Origin: Desulfosporosinus acididurans
Lineage (GTDB): Bacteria > Bacillota > Desulfitobacteriia > Desulfitobacteriales > Desulfitobacteriaceae
NCBI RefSeq assembly: GCF_001029285.1
Contig: NZ_LDZY01000004.1
Span: 1 to 64,000, forward strand
Direction: 5' to 3'
Length of the DNA: 64,000 nucleotides
The translations under genes were made by a program, and so were the position numbers. Under the pieces are notes generated by a model, which saw only the letters and a list, made by a program, of their open reading frames with translations, did no database searches and was not told the DNA's origin. Shown here in pieces: positions 26,191 to 33,844 of this stretch (its first letter is position 1; every line of letters begins with the position of its first letter).

Positions 26191-27132
26191 CTACTGACGA
26201 TTTTTACGAATTACACGTTGAACGGATTGTGTAATCGCCTTTGCCGTTAAGCCCAGGATATTATGCAATTCATCATAGGGAGCACAAACGGCAAAACGAT
26301 CTTTAACGCCAACTCTTTGCAAGGGAACGGGAAATTCCTCAACCAAAAGTTCTGCTACAGCGCTTCCCATTCCGCCGAGGATCGTGTGTTCTTCAGCAGT
26401 GACCACGGCACCGGTTTTTTGAACTGAGCGCAGTAGTGTCTCCTCGTCTAAAGGCTTTATGGTATGAAGATTAATGACTTCAGCTGAAATTCCCAATGAG
26501 GCAAGCTCCTCGGCCGCCTCCAGCCCTTTGGCAACCATTGCCCCGGTGGCTATGATGGTTACATCTTGTCCTTCCCTTAAGATACGAGCTTTTCCCAGTT
26601 CAAAAGGATCCTCTTCACAGGTGACAAGGGGAACCGGCAAGCGCCCGACTCGCAGATAAATCGGCCCTTGGTGCTGGGCCGCCGCTCGCACCGCTTTGCG
26701 CATTTCAATGGCATCGGCCGGCTCTACAATCATGATGCCCGGCAAGACACGCATTAGAGCAATATCTTCAAAGGGCAAATGGGTTGGGCCATCTTTGCCG
26801 GAAGAGGCGCCAATATTGTGCCCAACAATTTTTACATTTTGATTTGCATAAGCCACCGAAATGTGGATTTGCTCCCAGCCGTTTCCAAGTAGAAAATTAG
26901 CATAGGCATTTATAAATGGAATTTTCCCAGCAACGGCGAAGCCGGCACCTGTTCCTACGATATCGGACTCTGAAATTCCTAAGTCGAAAAATCGTTCAGG
27001 AAATTTTTCTTTAAACAAATATGTCATTGAGGCTTTGGCGACGTCTGCATCGAGGACAACGATATCAGGATTCTCTTGTCCCAAGCGAACAAGTTCTTCC
27101 CCGTAAGCTTGACGTGGTGCAATCTTTGTCAT
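26191..27132 (-). CDS. Transketolase, C-terminal subunit (split enzyme)
   Basis: A 313-residue subunit carrying the pyrimidine-binding and C-terminal domains of transketolase. Visible features are the pyrimidine-domain region FFDLGISESDIVGTGAGFA with the conserved glutamate, GKDGPTHLPFEDIALMR, and the C-terminal TAEEHTILGGMGSAVAE. With the N-terminal subunit encoded directly upstream it transfers two-carbon ketol units in the pentose phosphate pathway. Its start codon abuts the stop of the partner gene without spacing, so the two are made together. Split transketolases are common in clostridia. Confidence 0.93.
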   Translation of the reverse strand: MTKIAPRQAYGEELVRLGQENPDIVVLDADVAKASMTYLFKEKFPERFFDLGISESDIVGTGAGFAVAGKIPFINAYANFLLGNGWEQIHISVAYANQNVKIVGHNIGASSGKDGPTHLPFEDIALMRVLPGIMIVEPADAIEMRKAVRAAAQHQGPIYLRVGRLPVPLVTCEEDPFELGKARILREGQDVTIIATGAMVAKGLEAAEELASLGISAEVINLHTIKPLDEETLLRSVQKTGAVVTAEEHTILGGMGSAVAELLVEEFPVPLQRVGVKDRFAVCAPYDELHNILGLTAKAITQSVQRVIRKNRQ

Positions 27133-27960
27133 TTACTTCAACTCCTCTAGTGCAATTTTTAATTCTGCATCACTGGGAGCGGCCGCATGCCAGTCGACTT
27201 GATCTTCCATGAAAGATACACCTTTTCCCTTAATCGTATGAGCGATGATCACGCTTGGCTGCAGTTTGACTGCTTGAGCTTGAGCAAAAGCCTTTTCAAT
27301 CTGGGGGAGGTCATGTCCGTCGATTTCGAGGACATTCCAGTCAAAAGCTCTCCACTTTCCCGGCAGATCTCCTAACGATTTTACCTCGTCGAGACGACCG
27401 TCAAGCTGTAATTTGTTGTAGTCGACTATAGCGCAAACATTATCTAAATGGTAATGAGCAGTTGTTAACATAGCCTCCCAGACCTGTCCCTCATGCAATT
27501 CTCCGTCACCCAGCATCACATAGGCACGTTGATCGGAGCCTTTAAGTTTCGCCGCTAGTGCTGCTCCATTGGCAATAGATAGACCTTGGCCCAGCGAGCC
27601 TGATGCCATATCAACACCTGGGGTAGATTCACAGCTTGGATAAGCAGGAAGCCTACTCTCAGCTTCACGAAAAGTGAAAAGCTCTTCTTCCGGGAAAAAA
27701 CCCCGTTCGCATAAGGCTGCATATAGTGCCGGTGCCGCATGTCCCTTAGACAAAAAGAAAAAATCCCGTTTATCCCAGTGAGGGTTTTGCGGATCGACTC
27801 GGAGAACGTTCATATATAAAACGTCAAGGAGATCTGTTGCCGACAAGCAGCCCCCTGGGTGTCCTCCCTTGGCTTTGTGGGTCATCTTCAGAATATGACG
27901 GCGCATTCGCCGGGCAACTTCGCTAAGCTCCGAATGGGACAAGCTTTTACCCTGGATCAT
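27133..27960 (-). CDS. Transketolase, N-terminal subunit (split enzyme)
   Basis: A 275-residue subunit carrying the thiamine-diphosphate pyrophosphate-binding domain. It shows KGGHPGGCLSATDLL near the N-terminus, SKGHAAPALYA, and the ThDP/magnesium motif GDGELHEGQ...YNKLQ at about residues 150-183. GGAGG lies before ATG 27960 on the minus strand. It forms a two-gene operon with the C-terminal subunit gene that follows it. Confidence 0.94.
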   Translation of the reverse strand: MIQGKSLSHSELSEVARRMRRHILKMTHKAKGGHPGGCLSATDLLDVLYMNVLRVDPQNPHWDKRDFFFLSKGHAAPALYAALCERGFFPEEELFTFREAESRLPAYPSCESTPGVDMASGSLGQGLSIANGAALAAKLKGSDQRAYVMLGDGELHEGQVWEAMLTTAHYHLDNVCAIVDYNKLQLDGRLDEVKSLGDLPGKWRAFDWNVLEIDGHDLPQIEKAFAQAQAVKLQPSVIIAHTIKGKGVSFMEDQVDWHAAAPSDAELKIALEELK

Positions 27961-28202
27961 GGCGTTTTCCTCCTTAACTTGAATATTTTCTGCGATCTAA
28001 TTGTACTCCGCGATGAAAAAAAACGAAAGGCCGCATCAAATGGTGTGCAATAAAGAGAAGAGTAATTATAATTTTGATAGCGATTTCAGGAGCAAAATAC
28101 TATGACAAGGAGGAAATAACGAATAATCGTGGAATGATAGATGATATAAGACGATATCTTATCGATAGTTAATTATTATTTTAATGGCAAGGAGGCAATA
28201 TC

Positions 28203-28640
28203 TTGAGTAATTTACGTGCCCCAGAACTCTTTATTGATAAGAATGGTTTATGGTTCGCTGATGGCTTGGTAATGATCAGGAAAGAAATTGTCAACTTATT
28301 TGCTTCTAATCTCAAAAAAGATGATCTTAATAACTTTAATATAGAATGGCAGAATCAATTGTACCCTGTAAAGGTAGAAGACGTCCCCTTTTTTGTTCAA
28401 TCGGTAACTGTACAGGCTGGTCAGATAATATTACAACTTTATGATGGGCGAAAATTCCCCCTGCCTTCAGGCAATATTTTAATCAAGAACCAGATCCCTT
28501 ATATTTCTTTGTTTTGGCCGCGTGATACGAAACTGTCCCGTTCTTCCTATTGCGAGTTGTGTAAAAACTTGATCGAGCGTGATGGACAGTACTTTATTAA
28601 TTACGGCGAAAAAGAATGGCTTGTTGAAGAGTTGCAATGA
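28203..28640 (+). CDS. DUF1285-like hypothetical protein
   Basis: A 145-residue soluble protein beginning MSNLRAPELFIDKNGLWFAD followed by GLVMIRKEIVNLFASNL. This resembles DUF1285 proteins, whose beta-rich fold is known but whose function is not. The TTG start at 28203 is supported by AAGGAGG. A two-cysteine CELC motif is near the C-terminus. It is convergent with the acetyltransferase gene, eight bases apart, with no strong terminator between them. Confidence 0.65.
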   Translation: MSNLRAPELFIDKNGLWFADGLVMIRKEIVNLFASNLKKDDLNNFNIEWQNQLYPVKVEDVPFFVQSVTVQAGQIILQLYDGRKFPLPSGNILIKNQIPYISLFWPRDTKLSRSSYCELCKNLIERDGQYFINYGEKEWLVEELQ

Positions 28641-28648
28641 ATTAGGGT

Positions 28649-29218
28649 TTACTCCATAGCCTCATTGAGCAGAACCATATGAATATGATCTTGCCATTTG
28701 CCGTTAATTCGCAAATAGTTCTTGGCCAGGCCTTCGTTATAAAAACCGAGTTTTTCTACTACTCGCATCGATCGTGCATTCCGCGGCAAAATATTGGCCT
28801 CAATTCGATGAAGCCCTAATTTTGTAAAGGCGAATTCAATAACTTTTTTTAAGGCCTCCGTCATGTAGCCTTGGTTGATTTCAGTATGATCCAATTTGTA
28901 GCCTAAATGGCATGAAAGGAAGGCCCCATGAACGATATTGTTTAAGCCAATTGATCCAATTGTTTTAGACAACGCCTCATCTTTTTTAAAAAGCCAGACC
29001 CTAAATGTATCCCCATCATTAATTTTGGACAATTCTTTGTGCAACGCTTCTCGATGATAACGAATCGTATAAAATTCAGGTTCCTTTTTAGCTTCCCATT
29101 CCTGGAGAAACTTATCATTACGCTTATAATAATCCAAAATTAAATCGGCAAAGGATTCATTCAGAACCATTAGTATTAGTCGTTCAGTTTCTAATTGAAG
29201 CTGATTTAAAAACCCCAT
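28649..29218 (-). CDS. GNAT acetyltransferase, RimJ/RimL type
   Basis: A 189-residue N-acetyltransferase. It has the opening LQLETERLILMVLNESFADL, the central HLGYKLDHTEINQGYMTEALKK that forms the acetyl-CoA-binding loop, and HRIEANILPRNARSMRVVEKLGF, typical of the RimJ/RimL branch that acetylates protein N-termini or other amines. The real substrate is unknown. It is a single gene; AGGAGGAT precedes the start on the minus strand. Confidence 0.9.
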   Translation of the reverse strand: MGFLNQLQLETERLILMVLNESFADLILDYYKRNDKFLQEWEAKKEPEFYTIRYHREALHKELSKINDGDTFRVWLFKKDEALSKTIGSIGLNNIVHGAFLSCHLGYKLDHTEINQGYMTEALKKVIEFAFTKLGLHRIEANILPRNARSMRVVEKLGFYNEGLAKNYLRINGKWQDHIHMVLLNEAME

Positions 29219-29508
29219 TTTCTCACATCCTCCTAATTCTAAGTTGGGAGAATTAGTATATCATTTAGCTGTTTTTCGAACAAGAAAAATTGTATTACCA
29301 TTTTCATGTGCCCGCTGTCTGGACCGTCAGTAGGAGCGGCATCTTTAAGAGCAGTTTAATAGCTGTTTCCTGATCTTAAGTAATGGTGCCGGCGGTGACT
29401 AAGTTATCCAGAGAGTTAAAGGGGCTGCGAATGGAAGATGAATGCAGGTTTTATCTGCATATACAAAAAAGCAGCCTCGAAGACTGCCGAATAATGTGAT
29501 TAACTAAA
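29219..29508 (+). other. Intergenic region without a convincing gene
   Basis: I see no gene. A 38-codon frame (MVPAVTKLSRELKG...) near 29380 and some open codons on the other strand have no ribosome site. It may be decayed coding sequence. Confidence 0.35.
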
Positions 29509-29523
29509 TTATAAGATGCGACA

Positions 29524-29698
29524 TCCTAAAAAGGGTGATGCCAAACCAACCTGATTGACATCACCCCCCAATCTTACGAAAAGAGACATGCCTAACTTGA
29601 TGTTAGACGAGCTCTTGGAAAAAAGTCCCTCCGAATTGCTGTCCCCGGAGGGCAAATATAAGTACCATGAAAAAGACTAAGGGACTTACCCCTTGAAT
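29524..29698 (-). ncRNA. Candidate small RNA locus on the minus strand with two tandem terminators
   Basis: Read on the minus strand, an extended -10 box (TGATATAAT, 29702-29710) is followed by CCCTCCG...CGGAGGG plus a T-run (29619-29652), then by GGGTGATG...CATCACCC plus TTTTT (29528-29566). The first terminator arm can also pair as AAGTCCC/GGGACTT (29623-29629 with 29681-29687), so two mutually exclusive folds exist. A CTAAC/GTTAG hairpin lies between. Two tiny frames (21 and 26 codons) overlap the stems. No known RNA family is recognised. Confidence 0.4.
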
Positions 29699-29977
29699 GT
29701 ATTATATCATGATAAACAGGAATAGCTATTGGTAATAACAGGTGGTTCCTTGGGGTCAGCTAACAATTAATAGTGAAAAATTCTTAGTTTCTTGATAAAA
29801 TTGTATCAACAAAAGTTCAATAAAGAATACTATAGGTGAATTTAGAAGAGTTCAATAGTATGTGATAAAAATAAGACCGAGGCCTTATAATCCGCATAGT
29901 TTTCTCTATATCAATTTACAAATGGTGAGGGGGAAAGAATTGCGCAGAGGAAATCAAGAAAGTAAAAAGGATGTTCT

Positions 29978-30096
29978 GAGTGAACTCGTTCAGCTAAAGC
30001 TGAACATCGAGACTTCGGTGGGGGACTCTACCCCCACCGAAGCAGAGTACGGGAGACCCATTCCCACTTAAGAAGTGGGAGTCTTACGATTGGATA
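29978..30096. repeat. Palindromic repeat element, short subfamily, copy 3 (reverse orientation)
   Basis: From GAGTGAACTCGTTCAGC to TTACGATTGGATA. It contains GTTCAGCT-AA-AGCTGAAC, the palindrome CTTCGGTGGGGG...CCCCCACCGAAG and CCCACTTAAGAAGTGGG. It interrupts a short frame starting at TTG 29939 that has a fair ribosome site, so it may have disrupted a small gene. Confidence 0.8.
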
Positions 30097-30144
30097 AAAA
30101 GGCCAAATGAATCTATCGCAAAATTAGGCAAGGAGGAAGTAGTT

Positions 30145-30468
30145 ATGAACTGGAAGTACGAAGATCGACGGATATATGCAACCGATGAAAAAGGCGAACT
30201 TATGTGTGAAGCAACATTTGTTTCTAAGGAAAACGGCGATTTAGATATAGACCATACTTATGTAAATCCAAGCTTGAGAGGGCAAGGTATGGCTGGAAAG
30301 ATGATGCAGGTTGTAGCCGATTATTTAAGAGAAAAGGGTCTTAAGGCTTCGGCTACTTGTAGCTATGCTAATAGCTGGCTGAAAAGACACGAAGAAGGGT
30401 ATGCGGATATCTTATCAAAGGATATGGTTGATCAAGCTGTTGCCTGTAAAATTAATTCTAAGCATTAG
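30145..30468 (+). CDS. Small GNAT-like N-acetyltransferase (YjdJ type)
   Basis: A 107-residue protein of the short GNAT branch (Gcn5-related, PF14542-like). It shows the DIDHTYVNPSLRGQGMAGKM motif that binds acetyl-CoA and ATCSYANSWLKRHEEGYADI near the end. The family's substrate is unknown. AAGGAGG precedes ATG 30145. Repeat elements lie on both sides of it (29978-30096 and 30531-30715). Confidence 0.9.
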   Translation: MNWKYEDRRIYATDEKGELMCEATFVSKENGDLDIDHTYVNPSLRGQGMAGKMMQVVADYLREKGLKASATCSYANSWLKRHEEGYADILSKDMVDQAVACKINSKH

Positions 30469-30484
30469 GTTTTTTAAATTAGAA

Positions 30485-30513
30485 TTGACAAAAGCGAAGT
30501 TTGCAACTAGTAT
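30485..30513 (+). promoter_or_regulatory. Promoter of the SAM riboswitch transcript
   Basis: TTGACA (30485-30490), 17-base spacer, TAGTAT (30508-30513). The start of transcription would be near 30520, about ten bases before the repeat element and ~200 bases before the aptamer. Confidence 0.6.
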
Positions 30514-30530
30514 ATTAATCATTATCAATT

Positions 30531-30715
30531 GAGTGAACTCGTTCAGCTAAAGCTGAACATCGGGGCTTCAGATACAATAATGTCCAGTGAACATTATTGT
30601 CGAGCCGCCTTTTCCAATAGGAATACTTAGCGGCGAAGGAGGACTCTACCCCACCTGAAGTTAACGAAGGACCCACCTCTACTTATAGAAGTGGAGGGTC
30701 TTAAAAACTGAATAA
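30531..30715. repeat. Palindromic repeat element, long subfamily, copy 1 (reverse orientation)
   Basis: From GAGTGAACTCGTTCAGC to TTAAAAACTGAATA. It shares both ends with the short family but has an insert with CAATAATGTCCAGTGAACAT and GCCGCCTTTTCC segments. It lies between a promoter and the SAM riboswitch aptamer, so it should be transcribed as part of the leader. Confidence 0.85.
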
Positions 30716-30716
30716 A

Positions 30717-30816
30717 TCTCTTATCGAGAGTGGTGGAGGGACTGGCCCGATGAAACCCAGCAACCAGCGTAAGCATGGTGCTAAATCCTGTAGGAGTATT
30801 CCTAACAGATGAGAGT
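30717..30816 (+). ncRNA. SAM-I (S-box) riboswitch aptamer
   Basis: It has the conserved core GATGAAACCCAGCAACCAGC after the GGTGGAGGGACTGGCCC segment, a P1 stem formed by CTCTTATC (30718-30725) with GATGAGAG (30808-30815), and the internal GGTGCTAAATCCTG stretch. It binds S-adenosylmethionine and turns the downstream genes off when SAM is plentiful. Confidence 0.95.
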
Positions 30817-30819
30817 TAT

Positions 30820-30853
30820 AAATATCTCTTCATGTTAGAGGAGATATTTTTTT
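30820..30853 (+). terminator. Riboswitch expression-platform terminator
   Basis: AATATCTC...GAGATATT followed by eight or more T residues. The alternative antiterminator pairs CTAACAGATGAGAG (30802-30815) with CTCTTCATGTTAG (30826-30838), so P1 and the antiterminator compete as expected. Confidence 0.9.
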
Positions 30854-30895
30854 TTGCAGCAAAAATTAATGTTTTCTAAAAGAGAGGTGCTTTTC

Positions 30896-31102
30896 ATGGA
30901 TGATATAATTTGGTTTCCTGTTACAAATTATGAAAAACAACGTATCAGACGTATCTGTGATTTAACTGGAATGACTCAACAAGAATGGTTTGAGGTGGCC
31001 TTGAAAAAATCCGAAAGGGATCTGGTTTCATTGACTGCCGAGAAAAAAGTTGTTTTGTATGGCACTGTGTTAGGAAAGAAATTGGAGTTAAAATGGAGCT
31101 AG
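30896..31102 (+). CDS. Small hypothetical protein under SAM riboswitch control
   Basis: A 68-residue soluble protein (MDDIIWFPVTNYEKQRIRRI...). I do not recognise the family; a region such as LTGMTQQEWFEVALKKSERD could form a small helical DNA-binding-like or adaptor fold. ATG 30896 has GAGGTG upstream. It is the first gene behind a SAM-I riboswitch, which normally controls methionine or SAM metabolism, so a role in methionine supply or translation start is plausible. Peptide deformylase follows 62 bases later with no terminator between. Confidence 0.75.
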   Translation: MDDIIWFPVTNYEKQRIRRICDLTGMTQQEWFEVALKKSERDLVSLTAEKKVVLYGTVLGKKLELKWS

Positions 31103-31164
31103 TGAAGGGTGATAAGTAAAGTAACTTTAAAATTAAGACGGAGAATAGAAGAGGTGTTATTTAA

Positions 31165-31620
31165 ATGGCCTTGAGGCAGCTTAGGTTTTTTGATGATGAA
31201 CTTTTACGAAAAAAGAGCAAACCCGTTGAAGTAATCGATGACAAAATAAGACAAATACTCGATGATATGGCAGAGACAATGTATAAAGAAAATGGCGGTG
31301 GATTGGCTGCCCCTCAGATTGGATTGCTTAAAAGATTGGTTGTCATTGATATGGGACAAGGGCTTCTAAAGCTAGTAAATCCGGAAATTATTGAACGCGA
31401 AGGGAATCAAAAGGTTATTGAGGGATGTTTAAGTATTCCTAATATTTGGGGCAAACTTAACAGGCCTGCTAAAGTAAGGGTAAAGGCTTTAAACGAAAAT
31501 GGGAAGGAAATAGTATTACCCGGGACAGGAGATTTAGCAAAATGTTTTTGCCATGAAATAGATCATTTAGATGGTATTCTTTTTGTAGACTCGGTTACTG
31601 AATATGTTAAAGGATCATAA
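31165..31620 (+). CDS. def: Peptide deformylase
   Basis: A 151-residue metalloenzyme that removes the formyl group from the N-terminal formyl-methionine of new proteins. All three motifs are present: [10 protein letters not shown] (motif 1), EGCLSIP (motif 2, metal-binding cysteine) and CHEIDHLDG (motif 3, HEXXH). The length is typical of short class 1B forms. Probably co-transcribed with the 68-residue gene from the SAM riboswitch promoter, an unusual setting, since def usually sits with fmt. Confidence 0.95.
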   Translation: MALRQLRFFDDELLRKKSKPVEVIDDKIRQILDDMAETMYKENGGGLAAPQIGLLKRLVVIDMGQGLLKLVNPEIIEREGNQKVIEGCLSIPNIWGKLNRPAKVRVKALNENGKEIVLPGTGDLAKCFCHEIDHLDGILFVDSVTEYVKGS

Positions 31621-31731
31621 ATAATTGGTTAACAGGAGATAAATGAGTGCCTAAATTGAACTAGTTCGTGCAATATTTAATTTTCTTCGAATTTAAATGT
31701 TTGACAATAATTCAGAGGAAATTGATGAAAT

Positions 31732-31779
31732 ATGTAGAATTAAAGCATACGAGTTGATGTAGAATTAAGCATATAAGTT
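31732..31779 (+). repeat. 24-bp tandem direct repeat directly before the exopolysaccharide operon
   Basis: Two nearly identical units, 31732-31755 and 31757-31779, each beginning ATGTAGAATTAA and ending AGTT. The second runs straight into the ATG of the first gene. A TTGACA lies at 31701-31706. It may hold regulator sites or be a simple duplication. Confidence 0.6.
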
Positions 31780-32976
31780 ATGACATTTAATAAGTCGTTT
31801 GGATTACTTCGCAAAAGAGGAGTGGATCTTAAAATTAAAAAGAAAATAAAATTATTTGCTATCTTCCTAATTCCTTTTGCCGGATTGTTTTTTGGATCGT
31901 TTACATACTACAACTATAAAATAAACCATTTGGAACCGGGTAATTATGCTGGCAAATATTTGCTTAATGTTGACACCTCAAATAGCACTGAAAAGAAAAT
32001 TGATCAATTATTATCTCAGCGCTTCATTACGAGTGAGGGGCTGCTGACAAGCTGTCAGGGTGTTGGAACAGAAAGTGATAGGTATATTCTTTTAGAATCC
32101 CAAGGTCAACTTATAGAGTATGCTCTGCTTGTTAAGGATAAAAATCTATTTGAATCTGTTCTTAATAATCTGCAAGCGTATTTTGAAGCCCCCAAAGGAT
32201 ATTATTACTGGCGGCTAAATTTGCAGGAGAAACAACCGGACAATGCAACAGCCTTGGTTGATCAACTTAGAGTATTGAGGAGTCTAGACGAAGCAAGTAC
32301 TGACTTTGGCGAGCCAACTTATAAAATCAAAGCTTTTTTCATGGCCTTTAATCTCTTTAGATATAATCGGTACGAAAATGTATTTTGCGACAGCTACGAT
32401 GGCAGAATAGGAAAAGCAGAACAAAAAATTTCTTTATTCTATATCGATCCGGTGGGATTGCAAACCTTATCCGACGATTTTCCTCCAGCTAAACAATCGG
32501 TTCGCAGAACTTTAGATATTCTTAAAAATGCCCCCCGTAATAATCAGGGCTTTTTCCCGTCCAATTATAATTTGCAGACTGGAAGTTATGTCTGGCCGGA
32601 AAAGTTCACAACTGTCGAACAATTATACACGATTGATTACGCTCAGAAAGCCGGGATGAATGTTAATACGTTCTTGGATTTTCTGCATAAAAGTATTCAG
32701 GCGAACGGTAAGATTTTCAGTACCTATCATGCAGATGGCAGTCCAGACGGTCTTGATGATTCAGCAGCGGTTTATGCGTTAGCGGCACGGATTTTTCATC
32801 AGGCTGGGGATAATAAGGATGAGCAATGGTGTTATGAACGAATGCTCGCCTATCGCATTTCAGATCAACCTGAATTGCAGGGGGCCTTTGGTTATGAGAC
32901 GGCCAAATCAGCGTTTGCTTTTGATCAAATGGAAGCTTTGTTAACACTGCATCAAGAAGGGAAGACTATAAAGTAA
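31780..32976 (+). CDS. ydaJ: YdaJ-like glycosyl hydrolase (GH8-related), exopolysaccharide operon
   Basis: A 398-residue protein anchored by a hydrophobic N-terminal helix (IKLFAIFLIPFAGLFFGSF, residues ~25-43), with an extracytoplasmic alpha-helical barrel-type domain of the glycosyl hydrolase family 8/BcsZ type. Position and gene order match ydaJ of the Bacillus ydaJKLMN and Listeria pss operons, where the enzyme trims the polymer made by the operon. The start is uncertain: ATG 31780 has a weak ribosome site, while AGAGGAG at ~31816 would suit a start near codon 15-18. The next gene follows after four bases. Confidence 0.8.
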   Translation: MTFNKSFGLLRKRGVDLKIKKKIKLFAIFLIPFAGLFFGSFTYYNYKINHLEPGNYAGKYLLNVDTSNSTEKKIDQLLSQRFITSEGLLTSCQGVGTESDRYILLESQGQLIEYALLVKDKNLFESVLNNLQAYFEAPKGYYYWRLNLQEKQPDNATALVDQLRVLRSLDEASTDFGEPTYKIKAFFMAFNLFRYNRYENVFCDSYDGRIGKAEQKISLFYIDPVGLQTLSDDFPPAKQSVRRTLDILKNAPRNNQGFFPSNYNLQTGSYVWPEKFTTVEQLYTIDYAQKAGMNVNTFLDFLHKSIQANGKIFSTYHADGSPDGLDDSAAVYALAARIFHQAGDNKDEQWCYERMLAYRISDQPELQGAFGYETAKSAFAFDQMEALLTLHQEGKTIK

Positions 32977-32980
32977 TAAA

Positions 32981-33844
32981 ATGTTAGAACATAAAAATAA
33001 AGCAATTCGCAAAGATTACTTTTTTTTTGCAGAGATTTTTCTTCTTTGGTTAGTTTTATTAGCCATTAATATGTCCACAATTCCAGGGGCTAATCTTTCC
33101 ACATTCGTGCTAATGGGTTGTACCGTAGCCGCCTTATTAATTGGTTATATTTTTGGCTCCATGACTGGGCTTATTACTTCCTTAGTGTTTGTCTTTGTCT
33201 ATGGATCATATTTAATTTACAATGTGTTGGTGAGCGGCAGTATAACTGAGCTTAAAGTGCAATATGTCGTTTGGCTGTTCGTCGTTCCTTTGGGTTCCTA
33301 TTTAGCGGGACAGATGAGTGCTTATGTAACTGGCCTTTTCTGGCAGTTGGAAAGAAAGTCAGATCTTGAAGAGTTTATCACCATCGATGCACAAACTAAA
33401 TTTCTTAATCACAAGGCTTTTTTTGCTAAGCTGGAAGAGGAAATGTCCCGCTCCCGGCGATTTGAGCAACCTTTAACCCTTATTATAATCGTTCTCGTCA
33501 ATGAGACAGAAATGCGCACAGTTTACGGCCGAGATGGAATGAGCCAAATTACTCTTGAAATGGCTAGAGTCATCGAGGAACATACTCGCATCATAGATGT
33601 TAAGGGTTGTATCGATGAAAAAACTACTGCCATAATTCTTCCGGGCACTCCTGGTGAAGGGGCTGCAGTTGTAATTGAAAAGCTTAATAATTCCTTAGAT
33701 AGAATTAGCGTCAACATAAATGGGAAACACAAAATTATAAAACTAAGGGTTCGATTGGGAAAAGCAGAAGTTAGGAAAGGTGAGGACGATATTTTTGCTC
33801 TTTATGACCGTGCCGTGGAAGAAACTAAGTATGATCTTGGCTAG
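32981..33844 (+). CDS. ydaK: YdaK-like membrane c-di-GMP receptor with degenerate GGDEF domain
   Basis: A 287-residue protein with four hydrophobic segments in residues ~15-120 and a C-terminal GGDEF-fold domain. The catalytic GGDEF motif is replaced by DEKTT (residues 212-216), so it should not make c-di-GMP. The inhibitory-site motif RXXD survives as RIID (203-206), exactly five residues before that position, as expected for c-di-GMP binding. By analogy with Bacillus YdaK and Listeria PssE-type systems it switches on the polysaccharide synthase on binding c-di-GMP. Its last 14 bases overlap the next gene. Confidence 0.85.
   Translation: MLEHKNKAIRKDYFFFAEIFLLWLVLLAINMSTIPGANLSTFVLMGCTVAALLIGYIFGSMTGLITSLVFVFVYGSYLIYNVLVSGSITELKVQYVVWLFVVPLGSYLAGQMSAYVTGLFWQLERKSDLEEFITIDAQTKFLNHKAFFAKLEEEMSRSRRFEQPLTLIIIVLVNETEMRTVYGRDGMSQITLEMARVIEEHTRIIDVKGCIDEKTTAIILPGTPGEGAAVVIEKLNNSLDRISVNINGKHKIIKLRVRLGKAEVRKGEDDIFALYDRAVEETKYDLG

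Noticed and set aside
29862-30071. 69-codon plus-strand frame
   Set aside because: More than half of it is the palindromic repeat; only a short front part from TTG 29939 might be remains of a gene.
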